A DNA stretch of 64,000 nucleotides from assembly GCA_015501595.1 (NCBI GenBank), contig JADNRX010000231.1:1-64000 (forward strand). The letters run 5' to 3'. The translations under genes and the position numbers were made by a program. The DNA is from Hymenopellis radicata (lineage: Eukaryota; Basidiomycota; Agaricomycetes; Agaricales; Physalacriaceae). This document shows positions 10,492-20,765 of this stretch, piece after piece. Position 1 is the first letter of the stretch. Every line of letters begins with the position of its first letter. The notes beneath the pieces are model-generated. The model was not told the DNA's origin, made no database searches, and saw only the letters and a program-made list of their open reading frames with translations.

Positions 10492-12123
10492 TTGCCTTGT
10501 CGGGCGAGCCCGTCTTGTACATGCGCCAACCATCTTACTCCCGACGCGCCGCCATTCGGGAGTATTCCTGCCCCCCCTCCCTGCCTGCGTCGTCTCGAAG
10601 CTAGCAATGAGGTTCCATCGCCCGAAGAAGAAGAGGACTTGCGTACTGGTCTTTCACAACTTACAAGTCTCCGTACACATGCAGAGGCCACGCTTGCCGG
10701 AATCACTGAGACCCGAGCTGCTGACGCGCGCGCCACCGCATGGCGTATATTTCACTATACTGTCCGACAAGCAGAGGAAGCCCGTGGTCGTGTACTTCAT
10801 CCCTTACGGCGCGTCCCTTCGGAAATCCTGCAGCAGATCTTTCAGATGGCTGTCACCTCGGAGAAGTGGGATGTCGACGAACCGGGAGAGGGATGGCGTG
10901 GCGCGCCCCCCTATCGCCCGCCCAATAATCCGCTGTGGGCCGTGGAGCTGGCGTGCAGACGCTGGCGCTGCGTGGTCCTGGAGAATCCACGCCTTTGGTC
11001 TACGATCTGTATCGACGCTGTAATGAGCAATTTCTACGATGATGAGAAGGTGTCATATCCGCGCCGGGTAGCGACGCATCTTGCTCGATCTGGTGCGGTT
11101 CCGTTGTCTGTCTGCATATACTCGGGCTCCGACGACAGCATCCCCTCCACACTCGTGCACATGCTTCTCCCTTTTGCCTCTAGAATTTGTACACTTCTAT
11201 TGTGCATCCCAAAGGAGAAGATCAACGACCTTTCTCCGTTGCGGCGCGACTTGACGAGTCTCACACGCTTGAACGTTCTCGGTGGTGGGCCCTCCCAGAG
11301 TCTGTCGTTCTTTGCGATGCATGTTTCCGTATTTCGCGTCCTCCAAAGCCCAAGTGAGGTCTCTCTTCCGTGTTCGCTGAGAGATCTTGTGTTGGACGCG
11401 TACACAATCGCTGATCCAGTGATATCCCTTCTGGAGCAAGCGGGCCCGTGTGTGGAACGAGTAAGGCTCGACACGCTCCAACTAACGCAGCAGCCGTCAC
11501 GAAGGATTTCAATGTCAATGTTAACCGGATTCTCTTTGCTATGTAGCAACCGTAGCGTGTGCTACATTTTGGACAACCTCGTCCTTCCCAATCTCCTGAA
11601 TTTGGAGATCCGTGGCCGCCACCCGCCGCCGGTGTTCGGGAATGATTATCCGATGGTTGACAGTGTGCTCATGTCTGCAGCCCAGATGGTGATTCGCTCC
11701 GGCTGCGCTCTTGCTCGGCTGTGTCTTTACCATATTTCGATATTCAACACGCAGACCGGCTGGTTGGCACTGGCGCGCGCTGCGTTATCACTTACCGAGG
11801 TGCACATCGTTGCGTACAGATATATTTGCGTGCCGCTTAATGTCCTTCTACCGCGCGATGCGTTTCCCGGGCTCAAGGCACTGCACTTGACGTGTTGCTT
11901 TGGAAAGAACGATGTGGAATCGGTTCTGGACTGGATGAAGAAGGGTTGGAAGGATGTGCAGTTCGAGGAGTTTACTGTGAAGTGGCTGCCGCACTCTGCG
12001 GCGGATATGTTGTGGCGAAGTATGATCAGTCTTGAAGGAGACGAGAAGAGAAAAGTTGTTGGGAGACTCGATGATGGGCTTGCGACGTATGAGGGATTAC
12101 AAGCGAAGCTCGAAATTCTCTAG
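10492..12123 (+). CDS. F-box domain protein
   Basis: This single-exon reading frame of up to 543 residues would encode an SCF ubiquitin-ligase substrate adaptor. A helical N-terminal segment (about residues 45-95) precedes the F-box-like core LRRVPSEILQQIFQMAV (about residue 103), then WAVELACRRWRCVVLENPRLWS, the usual F-box plus tryptophan pattern of Agaricomycete F-box proteins. The remainder has leucine-rich, LRR-like spacing (for example LRDLVLDAY, LPNLLNLEIRG, FPGLKALHLTCC). The exact start is uncertain, because the proline/cysteine-rich first 30 residues could be upstream sequence. The likely substrate is unknown. It is not a close copy of the ATG-intron F-box family further right. Confidence 0.88.
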   Translation: MPCRASPSCTCANHLTPDAPPFGSIPAPPPCLRRLEASNEVPSPEEEEDLRTGLSQLTSLRTHAEATLAGITETRAADARATAWRIFHYTVRQAEEARGRVLHPLRRVPSEILQQIFQMAVTSEKWDVDEPGEGWRGAPPYRPPNNPLWAVELACRRWRCVVLENPRLWSTICIDAVMSNFYDDEKVSYPRRVATHLARSGAVPLSVCIYSGSDDSIPSTLVHMLLPFASRICTLLLCIPKEKINDLSPLRRDLTSLTRLNVLGGGPSQSLSFFAMHVSVFRVLQSPSEVSLPCSLRDLVLDAYTIADPVISLLEQAGPCVERVRLDTLQLTQQPSRRISMSMLTGFSLLCSNRSVCYILDNLVLPNLLNLEIRGRHPPPVFGNDYPMVDSVLMSAAQMVIRSGCALARLCLYHISIFNTQTGWLALARAALSLTEVHIVAYRYICVPLNVLLPRDAFPGLKALHLTCCFGKNDVESVLDWMKKGWKDVQFEEFTVKWLPHSAADMLWRSMISLEGDEKRKVVGRLDDGLATYEGLQAKLEIL

Positions 12124-12960
12124 AATAGTGTTTGCAGAAGAACTTGACGTGGGAGATTTAGACAACAAGTGTCAGGTGGGCACCAAACATCATCGACGCG
12201 CTATGACGAATTCTGTTTCTGCTCTGAACCACCAACCAATATTTCTCGCTGATTTTGTCTCTGCCCGTCGCTTCCCTTCATGGGGTCGACTCTATGTTTG
12301 CTAAGCAGCTCGCAACACCACTCAGCAGCGAGGACAAGGAGCTGTTCCAGGGTGACAAGCGCCTTCGCCGACGCTGATCCTGCGCATCGATGAAATCTGC
12401 CTCGCCGCGCAGCTCGCGTTTTCCTCTTGCGCTGAACGCAGAATACTGTTACTGCTACGCCGGTGCAAGCCAAGCACGCCGATAGCCCTGCGCCAGCGTC
12501 CGAATTTTTATAGCAGTGTGTTCACTTATCCTAGTAGAATGGTACATGTGCAGGACTATGTCGCCCCGGCCATCACGACAAATCGCTAGGTCGATGGCTC
12601 TCGCGCCAGCTAGAACAGCGATTCGCGCTCTGCAGTGACGTTACGCGACGCGTACCCATGACTCGTCGCGTATTGCTCCAGCAACATCATCGTGCTGACC
12701 GCTGCGATCAGCTTTCCTGCCCGCAATGTCCCCACCAGAGCGGCATAACGCGAAAAGAGGTATGCATGTTTACTTTTGGCTCTGTATGGAAATTCAACTA
12801 TGCAGTTTGGGTCTTGTAAGGCCTTTCACCTAGGCAGTCCATTCCTCACCAGGCTTGAATGTGTCTTGATGATGAAGGAACACTAAACTCAGTTGTCTCT
12901 GCCAGGTCAGCTTGATGTCTTTGAGGCTACATGACCGACAATCTCTACATAGATTGCATT
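12124..12960. other. Intergenic, no gene seen
   Basis: No frame here shows a recognisable domain, signal peptide or consistent splice signals. The first 60 bases may be 3' untranslated sequence of the F-box gene. Confidence 0.5.
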
Positions 12961-13542
12961 ATGGGCACTCGCACCCTCCCGTTTGGCGGATTCCTAAGCA
13001 GTTCCCACGTTTGCCGCCGGCAAGCACTTGGCCACGTCTGCCATGGCGCGACCGGGTCACCGTGTTGGACTACTTATACCCTGGAAAAATATAGTCTTGT
13101 TGTAGAAATATTAGATATATGTGCTCCTATAGGGCTTTGTGTGGCGTATGAGGCACCTAACCCGGACATTTGTGACTCTGAGTGACCTGGGACTGCCAAC
13201 TAAGTCTTGTTCCAGAGCGAAGTCCGATCTACAGGTTATCAAGTTTTCATAACCAAGTGCTTCTAGTATGTAAGGAGCATGTCTGGCAGATGAGGAAAGC
13301 CCACCTTGAGCATCAACTAATGGATAATTCAAAGTCTTTTGAGGAGGGATTGGTCCTATTTCACTAAAGATACCTCAGAGATACATGAAACGAAGGTTTG
13401 AGCTGATAACTACATCTACACAGTCCAACACGGTCGCGCCATGGCAGCCAGGCAGACGTGTTCGAAATCCGCCAAGTGCTTGCCGGCGGCAAACGTGGGA
13501 ACTGCTTACGAATCCGCCAAACGGGAGGGTGCGAGTGCCCAT
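12961..13542. mobile_element. Inverted-repeat (foldback-like) element
   Basis: Two arms of about 110-120 bp face each other: 12961-13070 and 13422-13542. Both contain TGGGCACTCGCACCCTCCCG, a shared GCAGTTCCCACGTTTGCCGC, CAAGCACTTGG and CATGGCGCGACCG. Small insertions differ between the arms, for example GATTTCGAA in the right arm. The 350-bp spacer has no coding sequence. No clean target duplication was found, so the ends are approximate. The arms would form a strong hairpin in DNA or RNA. Confidence 0.75.
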
Positions 13543-14142
13543 ACTTAATTAGATTGCCGTCAGCCTTCTACGACTGAGCACAACACATATTTTGACTGCT
13601 TCGAACAAATGGTGCCATAACAACAATGACATCGTTAATACAGCAGTGAGCGGAATGCAAAGAAGCTGAGAACGTTCCGTGTAGACCGTCTCGAAGAAAA
13701 GATAGCCCGTATCACCACTATCAACCGTCTCGAGGCCACCTAATTACGTATATGAAAAACGTTTCTGGCGAAAAATCTGTCAAAGATTGAGGCTTTCAGA
13801 TACCGAGAGCACGTACATTCGATGGGCATTGTGCACGATGTCAATCGTATCTTACGACTGGTCGAAGAAGAGGACTCGGAAGGATTCGAAATTCGAACAG
13901 CAGGAAAAACATATCTCGGCAAACACCGAGCCCCTAAATCGGCTACTACACAAAGCCACCCGGGTCTGGATTTAGCGCGGTTGCATTTCTCTTTCATACG
14001 CCCACCATCCATCGCTAGTCGACCCATTTCCCTTTGATTAGGACCGTCACCATCACCCTCAGGAGGATTTGCTGTGCATTTTCTCAGACTTCTTATAATC
14101 CCCATTCTTCCTGCACGAAAAAACACATCCTAATTTTCAACA

Positions 14143-14445
14143 ATGGCCAAAATCATCTCCTTCATCCTGTTCATCTGCGCCTTTTTCACCCTCACCCTCG
14201 CTGCACCGGCGAGCCTCATGGGGCGCTCGTACCACGCTCGCGAAGAGCCAGCGGCTGTTCTTGTCCGCTCTGCGTCCATCCCCGTTCGCGCCGCCGCCGA
14301 CCTACCCGCGGTTGTTCTCGCCCGCGGAGCGCCCGTCCCGTTCAACGGGACGAGCCCGTCCAGGCGTCCGCTCGCACGCCGCTTAGCACTCGTGCGTCGC
14401 GCTTCAAGTCGCGCATGGAGAAGGAGAGGGATCTGGTGGAGGTAG
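14143..14445 (+). CDS. Small secreted protein, hypothetical
   Basis: A clear signal peptide (MAKIISFILFICAFFTLTLA, cleaved near APA) starts a 100-residue frame. The mature part has spaced basic residues and repeated VLVR/VLAR units. The last 20 residues are very Arg/Trp-rich. The +1-shifted frame beyond 14395 reads more naturally (SRMEKERDLVEVEEKR then SAVWSYKPRGAQSW, stop at 14514-14516), so the true C-terminus may be that one, reached by a one-base shift. No family was recognised. It is a possible effector-type secreted protein. Confidence 0.55.
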   Translation: MAKIISFILFICAFFTLTLAAPASLMGRSYHAREEPAAVLVRSASIPVRAAADLPAVVLARGAPVPFNGTSPSRRPLARRLALVRRASSRAWRRRGIWWR

Positions 14446-14519
14446 AGGAGAAGCGGGATTCGGAGGATGTTAGTGCGGTGTGGAGTTACAAGCCTAGGGG
14501 AGCGCAGTCGTGGTGAATT

Positions 14520-16640
14520 TGATGGAGATGGGATGTGGGCGCTATGCGAGACGTAGCCCATTGTTTCATAGGTCTGGTTCGTTGGCGGTACATATCCGGT
14601 CTATGTAGCGCTTGCATGCTGTGAACGTGGAGTTGATGATCAGTTGGATCTGTATTTGAAGCCGTTTAGTTCTCAATGAGATTGATACGTATGTTGATAT
14701 TTGCCACACCGTTACAGAGAAGACACTTCCATGTACAGAGGGTGTTGACATTGAGCGCCACAATCAGCAGCATGGCAGTACGGTATCACAGAACGGCTCT
14801 ATTAAGGTCAAATGGAGGCCATAAGGTAAAAATGGAATTGAAATGACAACATCCAGACATAGGATGGCTTACAAGATGGTGGGAGGGATGGACATTCCAC
14901 CAGTCCGGCATTGCCGGCGATGCATTGATGTGGGATGTCGGCGCAGCTTATAGTGTACCGATACACAGTAGAGTACATGGGAAGATTCTTCGCCCTTGCG
15001 AGCGAACAATGAGATGGAAGCCAGAGTGTGGCGCAACTTCGATATCTCGTACAGTGCACTTCTTTAATTCGATTTCTCTGGTTACTCGCCAGTGGAAACC
15101 GCAGAAGCGCATGAGACACTGGTAATATCTGGGGAGTGCATGCTGCATACATTAAGTGATAAGTACGTCTTTGCTACTTGTACGCTCTTATGACAACTAC
15201 ACTCAACTTGGTGGTGGCGGATTGGGTCTTTATGCTGAAAAAGGTCTTCAAGACCAAAGAAGCAGCATATATGCGTGGAAATACTGGTTATTTGGCAGAT
15301 CTCCGGTGAACTGTAGGCTGACCTTGGGTTCGTCTCCTACCAGGGCAAGGAGAGGTAATGTACGCGTCTCATACAACCGGTAATAATACGGCAGGCCGGC
15401 TTCGCATTCTGCACTCACAGCCGTTGTCCATTCACTGTCAGACTATGGGTTCCTGTACTAGGCTGCCGGCCAAAGCGTGTCGTCCGATCATTGACACCGA
15501 TCACTGACAGCCTTTTGTTTCTTTCTTACCATCATGTCGTCCTTGACCTCCTTCAAATTCAGCGGTAATTTAAAGCTTGCGGCCAATGTATCTGGGACAT
15601 CGATTTTGTGAACAACAAACAGAGTGAGTGCCGTCTTTAAAGTGTTATTTCCTTACGCCACGATCTGAACTTCGGCAGTCCCGCAGCCCAAAGTCACTAT
15701 AACCTCTCCGCAGAAGCTTGTTTTTATTCGTCGCCAAAGGACTGGACTATTACTCTCGCTCTCGCGAAATTAGCTGCAGGTTGTTCGTGTCCTTGTTCTC
15801 AAAACGGCTGGAACGCACGAAGCAGCGGTGTCCGCTCAAACCCCACGCCATAGCAACCTTAGTTGGGAATACTGCGCGCCTCTACTCGCTTACCGTTAGC
15901 CCGCCTTCTAATAGCCATCTTCGCGTCTTGTTCTATGCTCCGGTAGATGCGCGGGACATCTGTCATTCAAACCATCATCCTCTAGACGGTTGGAGTTGAT
16001 TTAGGTGTACTCACGCTCTTTCCCGGATCCTCCAACCACGGAACATACTGATCATGGTCCGATAAGGAGACCTCATCATTGACTTGAAGTCAGCTGTACA
16101 CACATTCCGGATCCTCCAATAACGGCAGGTATGACTATGGTCGGTCAAAACAGATGCATGTCGCGCCACAAGCTTACTAATCTGCCCGCTTCTTTTTAGT
16201 TTTCCCGAGGCTAAGCCTTATCTACATCCGGTGCTCGTCTGGCCAGGCCTTCGTTTGGCGTTTGTGATCTCACTGACATCAGGGGACACTTTCAAAATTC
16301 AAGATGCAGGGATGTTTCAATGTTTGAAGATCAAACTGGTGAACTACTTTCCTTCTTCCACTCAACAGCCTCGGCGTCCCACAGGTCTTCATGGAGGTTC
16401 AGCTTCTGAGCCTGTGTCCTTCGATACCGAGTACATAACAGATCTACACGCCGTTGCCGTCATTCAATCTGGATTGGGAAGTTGGTACCCTCGGCTACTC
16501 GGGCGCCCCTCATGGGGGCGTCGGGTCCAAGCTGCCTGCGCCTGACGGGGATGATGACTAAGAGTCGTGCAACGTTCTGATGTGACATGAAGCCGACCTC
16601 GGGCCGACCATGCGGAGCCAATAGGGTTAGGCGCCCGCTA
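14520..16640. other. Gene-poor stretch with small repeats
   Basis: No supported gene. Two direct copies of CCGGATCCTCCAA followed by a CATGGTC/TATGGTC motif occur at about 16024 and 16108. A 25-codon frame at 15534 (MSSLTSFKFSGNLKL) ends quickly and has no support. Confidence 0.45.
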
Positions 16641-16641
16641 T

Positions 16642-16647
16642 TATAAA
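16642..16647 (+). promoter_or_regulatory. TATA box of the GATA-like gene
   Basis: TATAAA lies 64-69 bp upstream of the ATG at 16711, preceded by a GC-rich stretch. Confidence 0.45.
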
Positions 16648-16710
16648 GGGCGCCGCCATTGTAGTCCCGCTTCCCCTTTTTTCCCACCTTCCCTCCACGC
16701 CGCATGCCTG

Positions 16711-18221
16711 ATGACCTCCCCGCTCACGACGACGCCGATGCCGACTAACACCAATGGCCACCACTCCGTCCCGCAGCCACGCGATTCCAACACTCAGCTC
16801 GCGCATCTGCTGAGTGAAGCTTATAAGCAGATCGATGTGCTTTCCCAGAGGGTCCAGGATGAGGCTAGACGCGCAGAACACTGGGAGAAAATTGCGTCTC
16901 AGGGAACGCCCGATATTCTATCGCTCCAACAGTCCTTGCACGAAGCATTCTGTGAGCGGGACGAGGAGCGCGCGAGACGGGTGGCGATGACGGATCAATG
17001 GCAACAGCTCAGAGACTATCTCACCCTTCTCGACGTGAACAGCAGAGAGGCGCGTGGTCTACTGGATAGACTATTTCAGATGGATGGAGGAGTGGTCCGG
17101 GACCACCGAATGGAATTCCCTCCCATCCCACTGATTGACGAGGTCCATCGGGACCGGAGACACTATCGCGACGCAGGGCGGCGGAAGCGGAAGGTTCGTG
17201 CGCGATCTCGATGTCCGTGATTTACGCATGCTGATGTGTGGCGTACCTAGCGGTCTCTGTCCCCGTCTGTAGACGAAATGATATTGGAGGCAGCGGACGC
17301 CCCTGAAGCGCATCATAACACCGAGCCTTTCCCGCAGCCGCCTTCGCTCAGTCCCTCTGTGTCCTCCATGTCACCCGTCGTAGGCACTGTGCGGCCGTCT
17401 ACTGGCTCATTCCAGACGCACATCTTCGCACCCGTTGTCACCGGTGCGCCGATCAAGAGAACGAAATATACCAATACGGGACACCTCTCTGCGAGTAACT
17501 CGACCGCGAACGCGAACAGTCTCGCCCGTAGTGACACCCTCATCACCTCGACGACGGACGTCTCGGCTGTTCCCGCCAAAATATACCCTGCCACGAATGA
17601 GCTTGGACAGCGAATATGTCGCGCATGTGGTCAACCTGGTCGATACAAGGAGGAGAAGTGTATAGAGAAGTGGGGACCAGGTCCCATGGGTCCCGGTACT
17701 GTCTGCGATAGGTCAGTGCTCCATCTCCTCACCCATTTCAGAAATCTGATCAACTTTTTGCATTTAGATGCCGCAAGAAAATCAAACGCGTCGAGCGCAA
17801 GAGCACACTCGGCTCGGCGCCCGTTCCCCAGCTCGCAGGAAACAATCTGCCGCAGGTGTTCAAAACGTATACGGGGCCAGTCGGCACTCAACCACCTCAG
17901 ACTCCAGTTCACGGAGCTGTGATTGCGCCACCACTGCCGCCCTTGGAAAATGGAGCTATGACTGGGATCGAGAACGGGAGTGTTAAGGCGTCCCCAACTC
18001 CATCTGTCGTCCCGCCAGCACAGCCACGGGTGATTCAATCCAATGCTAGCGGGAGTGGAAGTGGGACTGGCAGCGACGTGGATGGCGACGCGGATGGTGA
18101 TGGCGATGCTGAGGCTGAGGAGGAGGAGCCGGAAGCGGATGATGTCAAGGAGCAACTTACGACGACGACTAACGACCAGCCCCCTGTGGCGACGCTTGCG
18201 AATGGACATGAGGGGCCGTAA
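16711..18221 (+). CDS. GATA-like zinc finger protein
   Basis: Three exons (16711-17197, 17273-17711, 17768-18221) give a frame-consistent protein of 459 residues. Introns are 75 and 56 bp. Residues about 25-70 form a probable coiled coil (QLAHLLSEAYKQIDVLSQRV). A Ser/Thr/Pro-rich middle precedes a Cys4 finger split by intron 2: CRACGQPGRYKEEKC, then EKWGPGPMGPGTVCDRCRKK. The two CxxC pairs and the basic tail KKIKRVERK resemble the GATA-type finger of basidiomycete transcription factors. The spacing between the pairs is longer than in canonical GATA fingers. The C-terminus is acidic and low in complexity. A nuclear DNA-binding regulator is likely; its targets are unknown. Confidence 0.8.
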
Positions 18222-19268
18222 CTTAAATTTCCTTCTTTCTTGTTGTGTGACGTCTTTTGGGCTCTAACTTATCATGTATGCTCTCTTCTCTTCGCTGTGT
18301 ATGCTTTCTGTATCGTACCGTGTACTGCATCAGTGTACTTCTAGATATAAACACTCTCTGCTCTGATGTGCAGTGTCAGAATCAAGTGTCTGTCTCATCT
18401 CGCAATGATTGTTGAAAGAGGATAAAGACATGCACCCACGACAAGTATCTAGAAGAACAGGAAGACGTGTTTGTGTTCCTTCAGCTTGTTTGGCGCCCGC
18501 TTTGACCTCACGTGCGCGCGGTTGCAGGCAGTCATCTTCAAGTTTGCGCCACCATCTGTCTGTCCGTTTGGCTGCGTCTGCAGACCAAGCAGAGAGAATA
18601 GTTATTGAGGCAGACACGCCTGGAATCGAAGACGCAAGCCATACGGTCAGAATAGTTGCATACGGGGACCAAGAAGTTTTGTTGTATACAAGGGGTCCGA
18701 CTAGAGAACTACGCTCTCCAATGCTCTTGCTGATGGTGTGTCGGCTGCTCGCAAGTTGTATCCACATTTTCCCGTCATCACGTTGGAAGATGCGCGAAGG
18801 AATTCTACGCCTAGCCGCCCATCGTTGATTGTGACCTCTCGGAAGTATAGTTGTTCTAGACGCAGTCCGGTACGTAGCAAGTGTATTTGCTGTCCGCTAC
18901 CTCGTTGAGAATAACTGATATGAAACAGCAGGCTGTTAAGTCGTCATTGAGATGCACTTACAGAGCTTAACGGCGTGTGCGACCTCAGTTGATTTAGTAC
19001 TCGTAATATCTTGGTAAGTTCGTCGAAGACATTCGGTGAAACGCGCGAGTGCGAGTGTAACATTGCTCAGCAGTCTAAATCCCTATAATACATGCCTTGA
19101 AGCTACCGGGCATTGATCATAGGATGCAACGGTACTAACTCTTTGCCACCGGTCGCATCTTCTGCGGATCTGGGCGTGTCTGCGTAAGGCGAATGAGCGG
19201 ATGGTAGAACCGGCGTTCCGCTCAGAAGACTTCGAGCCAATGAGTCTGCACCAGGATGAACGCGTACT
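18222..19268. other. Intergenic, no gene seen
   Basis: This region separates a plus-strand and a minus-strand gene that converge. It presumably holds both 3' untranslated regions. No RNA gene or repeat was recognised. Confidence 0.45.
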
Positions 19269-20765
19269 CTAAGATCCTTCACGGCAGCAAGAGCATCGGC
19301 CTAGAATGAATAGAGCGGTCAGCGTCGCGCCGAATGTAGCACGCAGGATTTTACGCACCCGAGTCGGGTGAGAGTTTGCTCCAGGTCTAAAGCCTTCGCC
19401 AGTAAAGAAGTTATCCAATGCACTAATGGCGGCCTGCAATGCCGCTTTCGCTTTTTGGAGGGTTTTCGCAGGTGGTGGAGAGCCCAGCCAATTACGATAT
19501 AGCGTGAAAGATTCCTGATCTACAGCCACGGGTTGCCCTTGTAAATGCGGTCCATGCCAGTACTTGAGCTTCAGACCATCCGAAAAGAGACGCAACTGAG
19601 ACCGACAATCCTTCCATTCTGGGTGGTTTGGCTCGAGCTGCATTACGTCGCGTAGAATGTCTAGATAGCGATGTTTCGGATGCGAGCTCACGACAGGCGA
19701 AAGGGCTAGGATGAGGCACATAGTAAATAGGTTACCCTTTTCATGGATATAACTCAGATCCTCCTTGAGTTCATCGCCAATCTGTGGGTCAATACGGACG
19801 AGTTGGATAACGCCTGACACATAAGACACCAACATACTCGCCACATCAGCCGGTACTAGCGGCTGCAGGACACAGCGGAAGCGTGGCAGAAGCTGGCAAG
19901 TTTTCTGTTCCCGGAACGCCTGATAAGCTTCTGGGACGCGCTCTTCGAAACCTTTAACGAGAACAGCGGCGGTCAGCTGTATCAGGTCCAAGTTTGGATG
20001 CAACACCTCGGAAAGAGGTGCGTCCTGATGTAAGACTTCAGAGCTGCCGAACGCCGAACGGAGTAACATGACCAGGAAGTGCGAAGTGCACCAAGAAGGT
20101 GCATTTTCGAAGGTGAAGAGAGTGGAGGACGCGCTAAAAATTTGGAAGCATATGTTGATGGCCATTTTTTGAAGATGAACAACATCATCTGCATCGTCCG
20201 ACTGGGGCTGATCAAGATCAAGATCAATTGCCCCGCGAACTGTGGCCAAAACATAATCCCAGTCCGCCATTCCGCCACTACAAAAGCGCCCTAGGTCGAA
20301 GGCAACGACATCCAGTGAGTGTGCTACGACGTCGAGACAAGTCGTCATGAAACGCTTGTTTTCTCTCGCTTTCGAATCGGTGATAAGGTTTCTTCGCAAG
20401 GACGCGCTATACTGGACAACTGCAACATGATCATCATCAAGGTCGTTTGAGAGATAGAAGTTAATTGCCGCCAGGCATAGCCGAACCGTATCCCAACCCG
20501 ACAGGTCTTGCATCGGGTGTATGTCCTGAATAGATTCAACTCGGAAGCCGTCGAACTTGGAGAACGTGACCTTGAGGATTTCTCGTAAGACTATGCGGAC
20601 TGGTCTACTCCATGCCGCTGCTTGAAACACATCACAGGTAACGAAATCGTCATCCGTGGACAAAGGAGTAGAAGGCGGCTCTCCTGCACGGTCAACAATG
20701 TCTATGAGACTCTTCATCACACTATTGCACCAAAGGGGGTTGAAGTTTTCGTCGAACGAGGCCAT
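19269..20765 (-). CDS. C-terminal frame following the DUF6535 protein
   Basis: This open frame of 498 codons begins at MASFDENFNPLWCNSVMKSL and overlaps the end of the DUF6535 frame by 49 bp on the same strand. It is mostly helical (for example VRLCLAAINFYLSNDLDDD and SHFLVMLLRSAF) with no motif I can name. Agaricomycete DUF6535 proteins usually carry a long helical region after the membrane segments. I therefore read this as the C-terminal half of the same protein, separated by a one-base shift or an unseen splice. An independent gene starting at 20765 is the alternative. The end (ILGRCSCCREGS) is unremarkable. Confidence 0.65.
   Translation of the reverse strand: MASFDENFNPLWCNSVMKSLIDIVDRAGEPPSTPLSTDDDFVTCDVFQAAAWSRPVRIVLREILKVTFSKFDGFRVESIQDIHPMQDLSGWDTVRLCLAAINFYLSNDLDDDHVAVVQYSASLRRNLITDSKARENKRFMTTCLDVVAHSLDVVAFDLGRFCSGGMADWDYVLATVRGAIDLDLDQPQSDDADDVVHLQKMAINICFQIFSASSTLFTFENAPSWCTSHFLVMLLRSAFGSSEVLHQDAPLSEVLHPNLDLIQLTAAVLVKGFEERVPEAYQAFREQKTCQLLPRFRCVLQPLVPADVASMLVSYVSGVIQLVRIDPQIGDELKEDLSYIHEKGNLFTMCLILALSPVVSSHPKHRYLDILRDVMQLEPNHPEWKDCRSQLRLFSDGLKLKYWHGPHLQGQPVAVDQESFTLYRNWLGSPPPAKTLQKAKAALQAAISALDNFFTGEGFRPGANSHPTRVRKILRATFGATLTALFILGRCSCCREGS

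Noticed and set aside
13740..14126. 128-codon minus-strand frame near a small secreted gene
   Set aside because: Basic, cysteine-rich composition with no domain; it overlaps the likely promoter of the plus-strand gene at 14143.
16231..16545. 104-codon plus-strand frame
   Set aside because: No domain, and no support from splice signals or neighbours.
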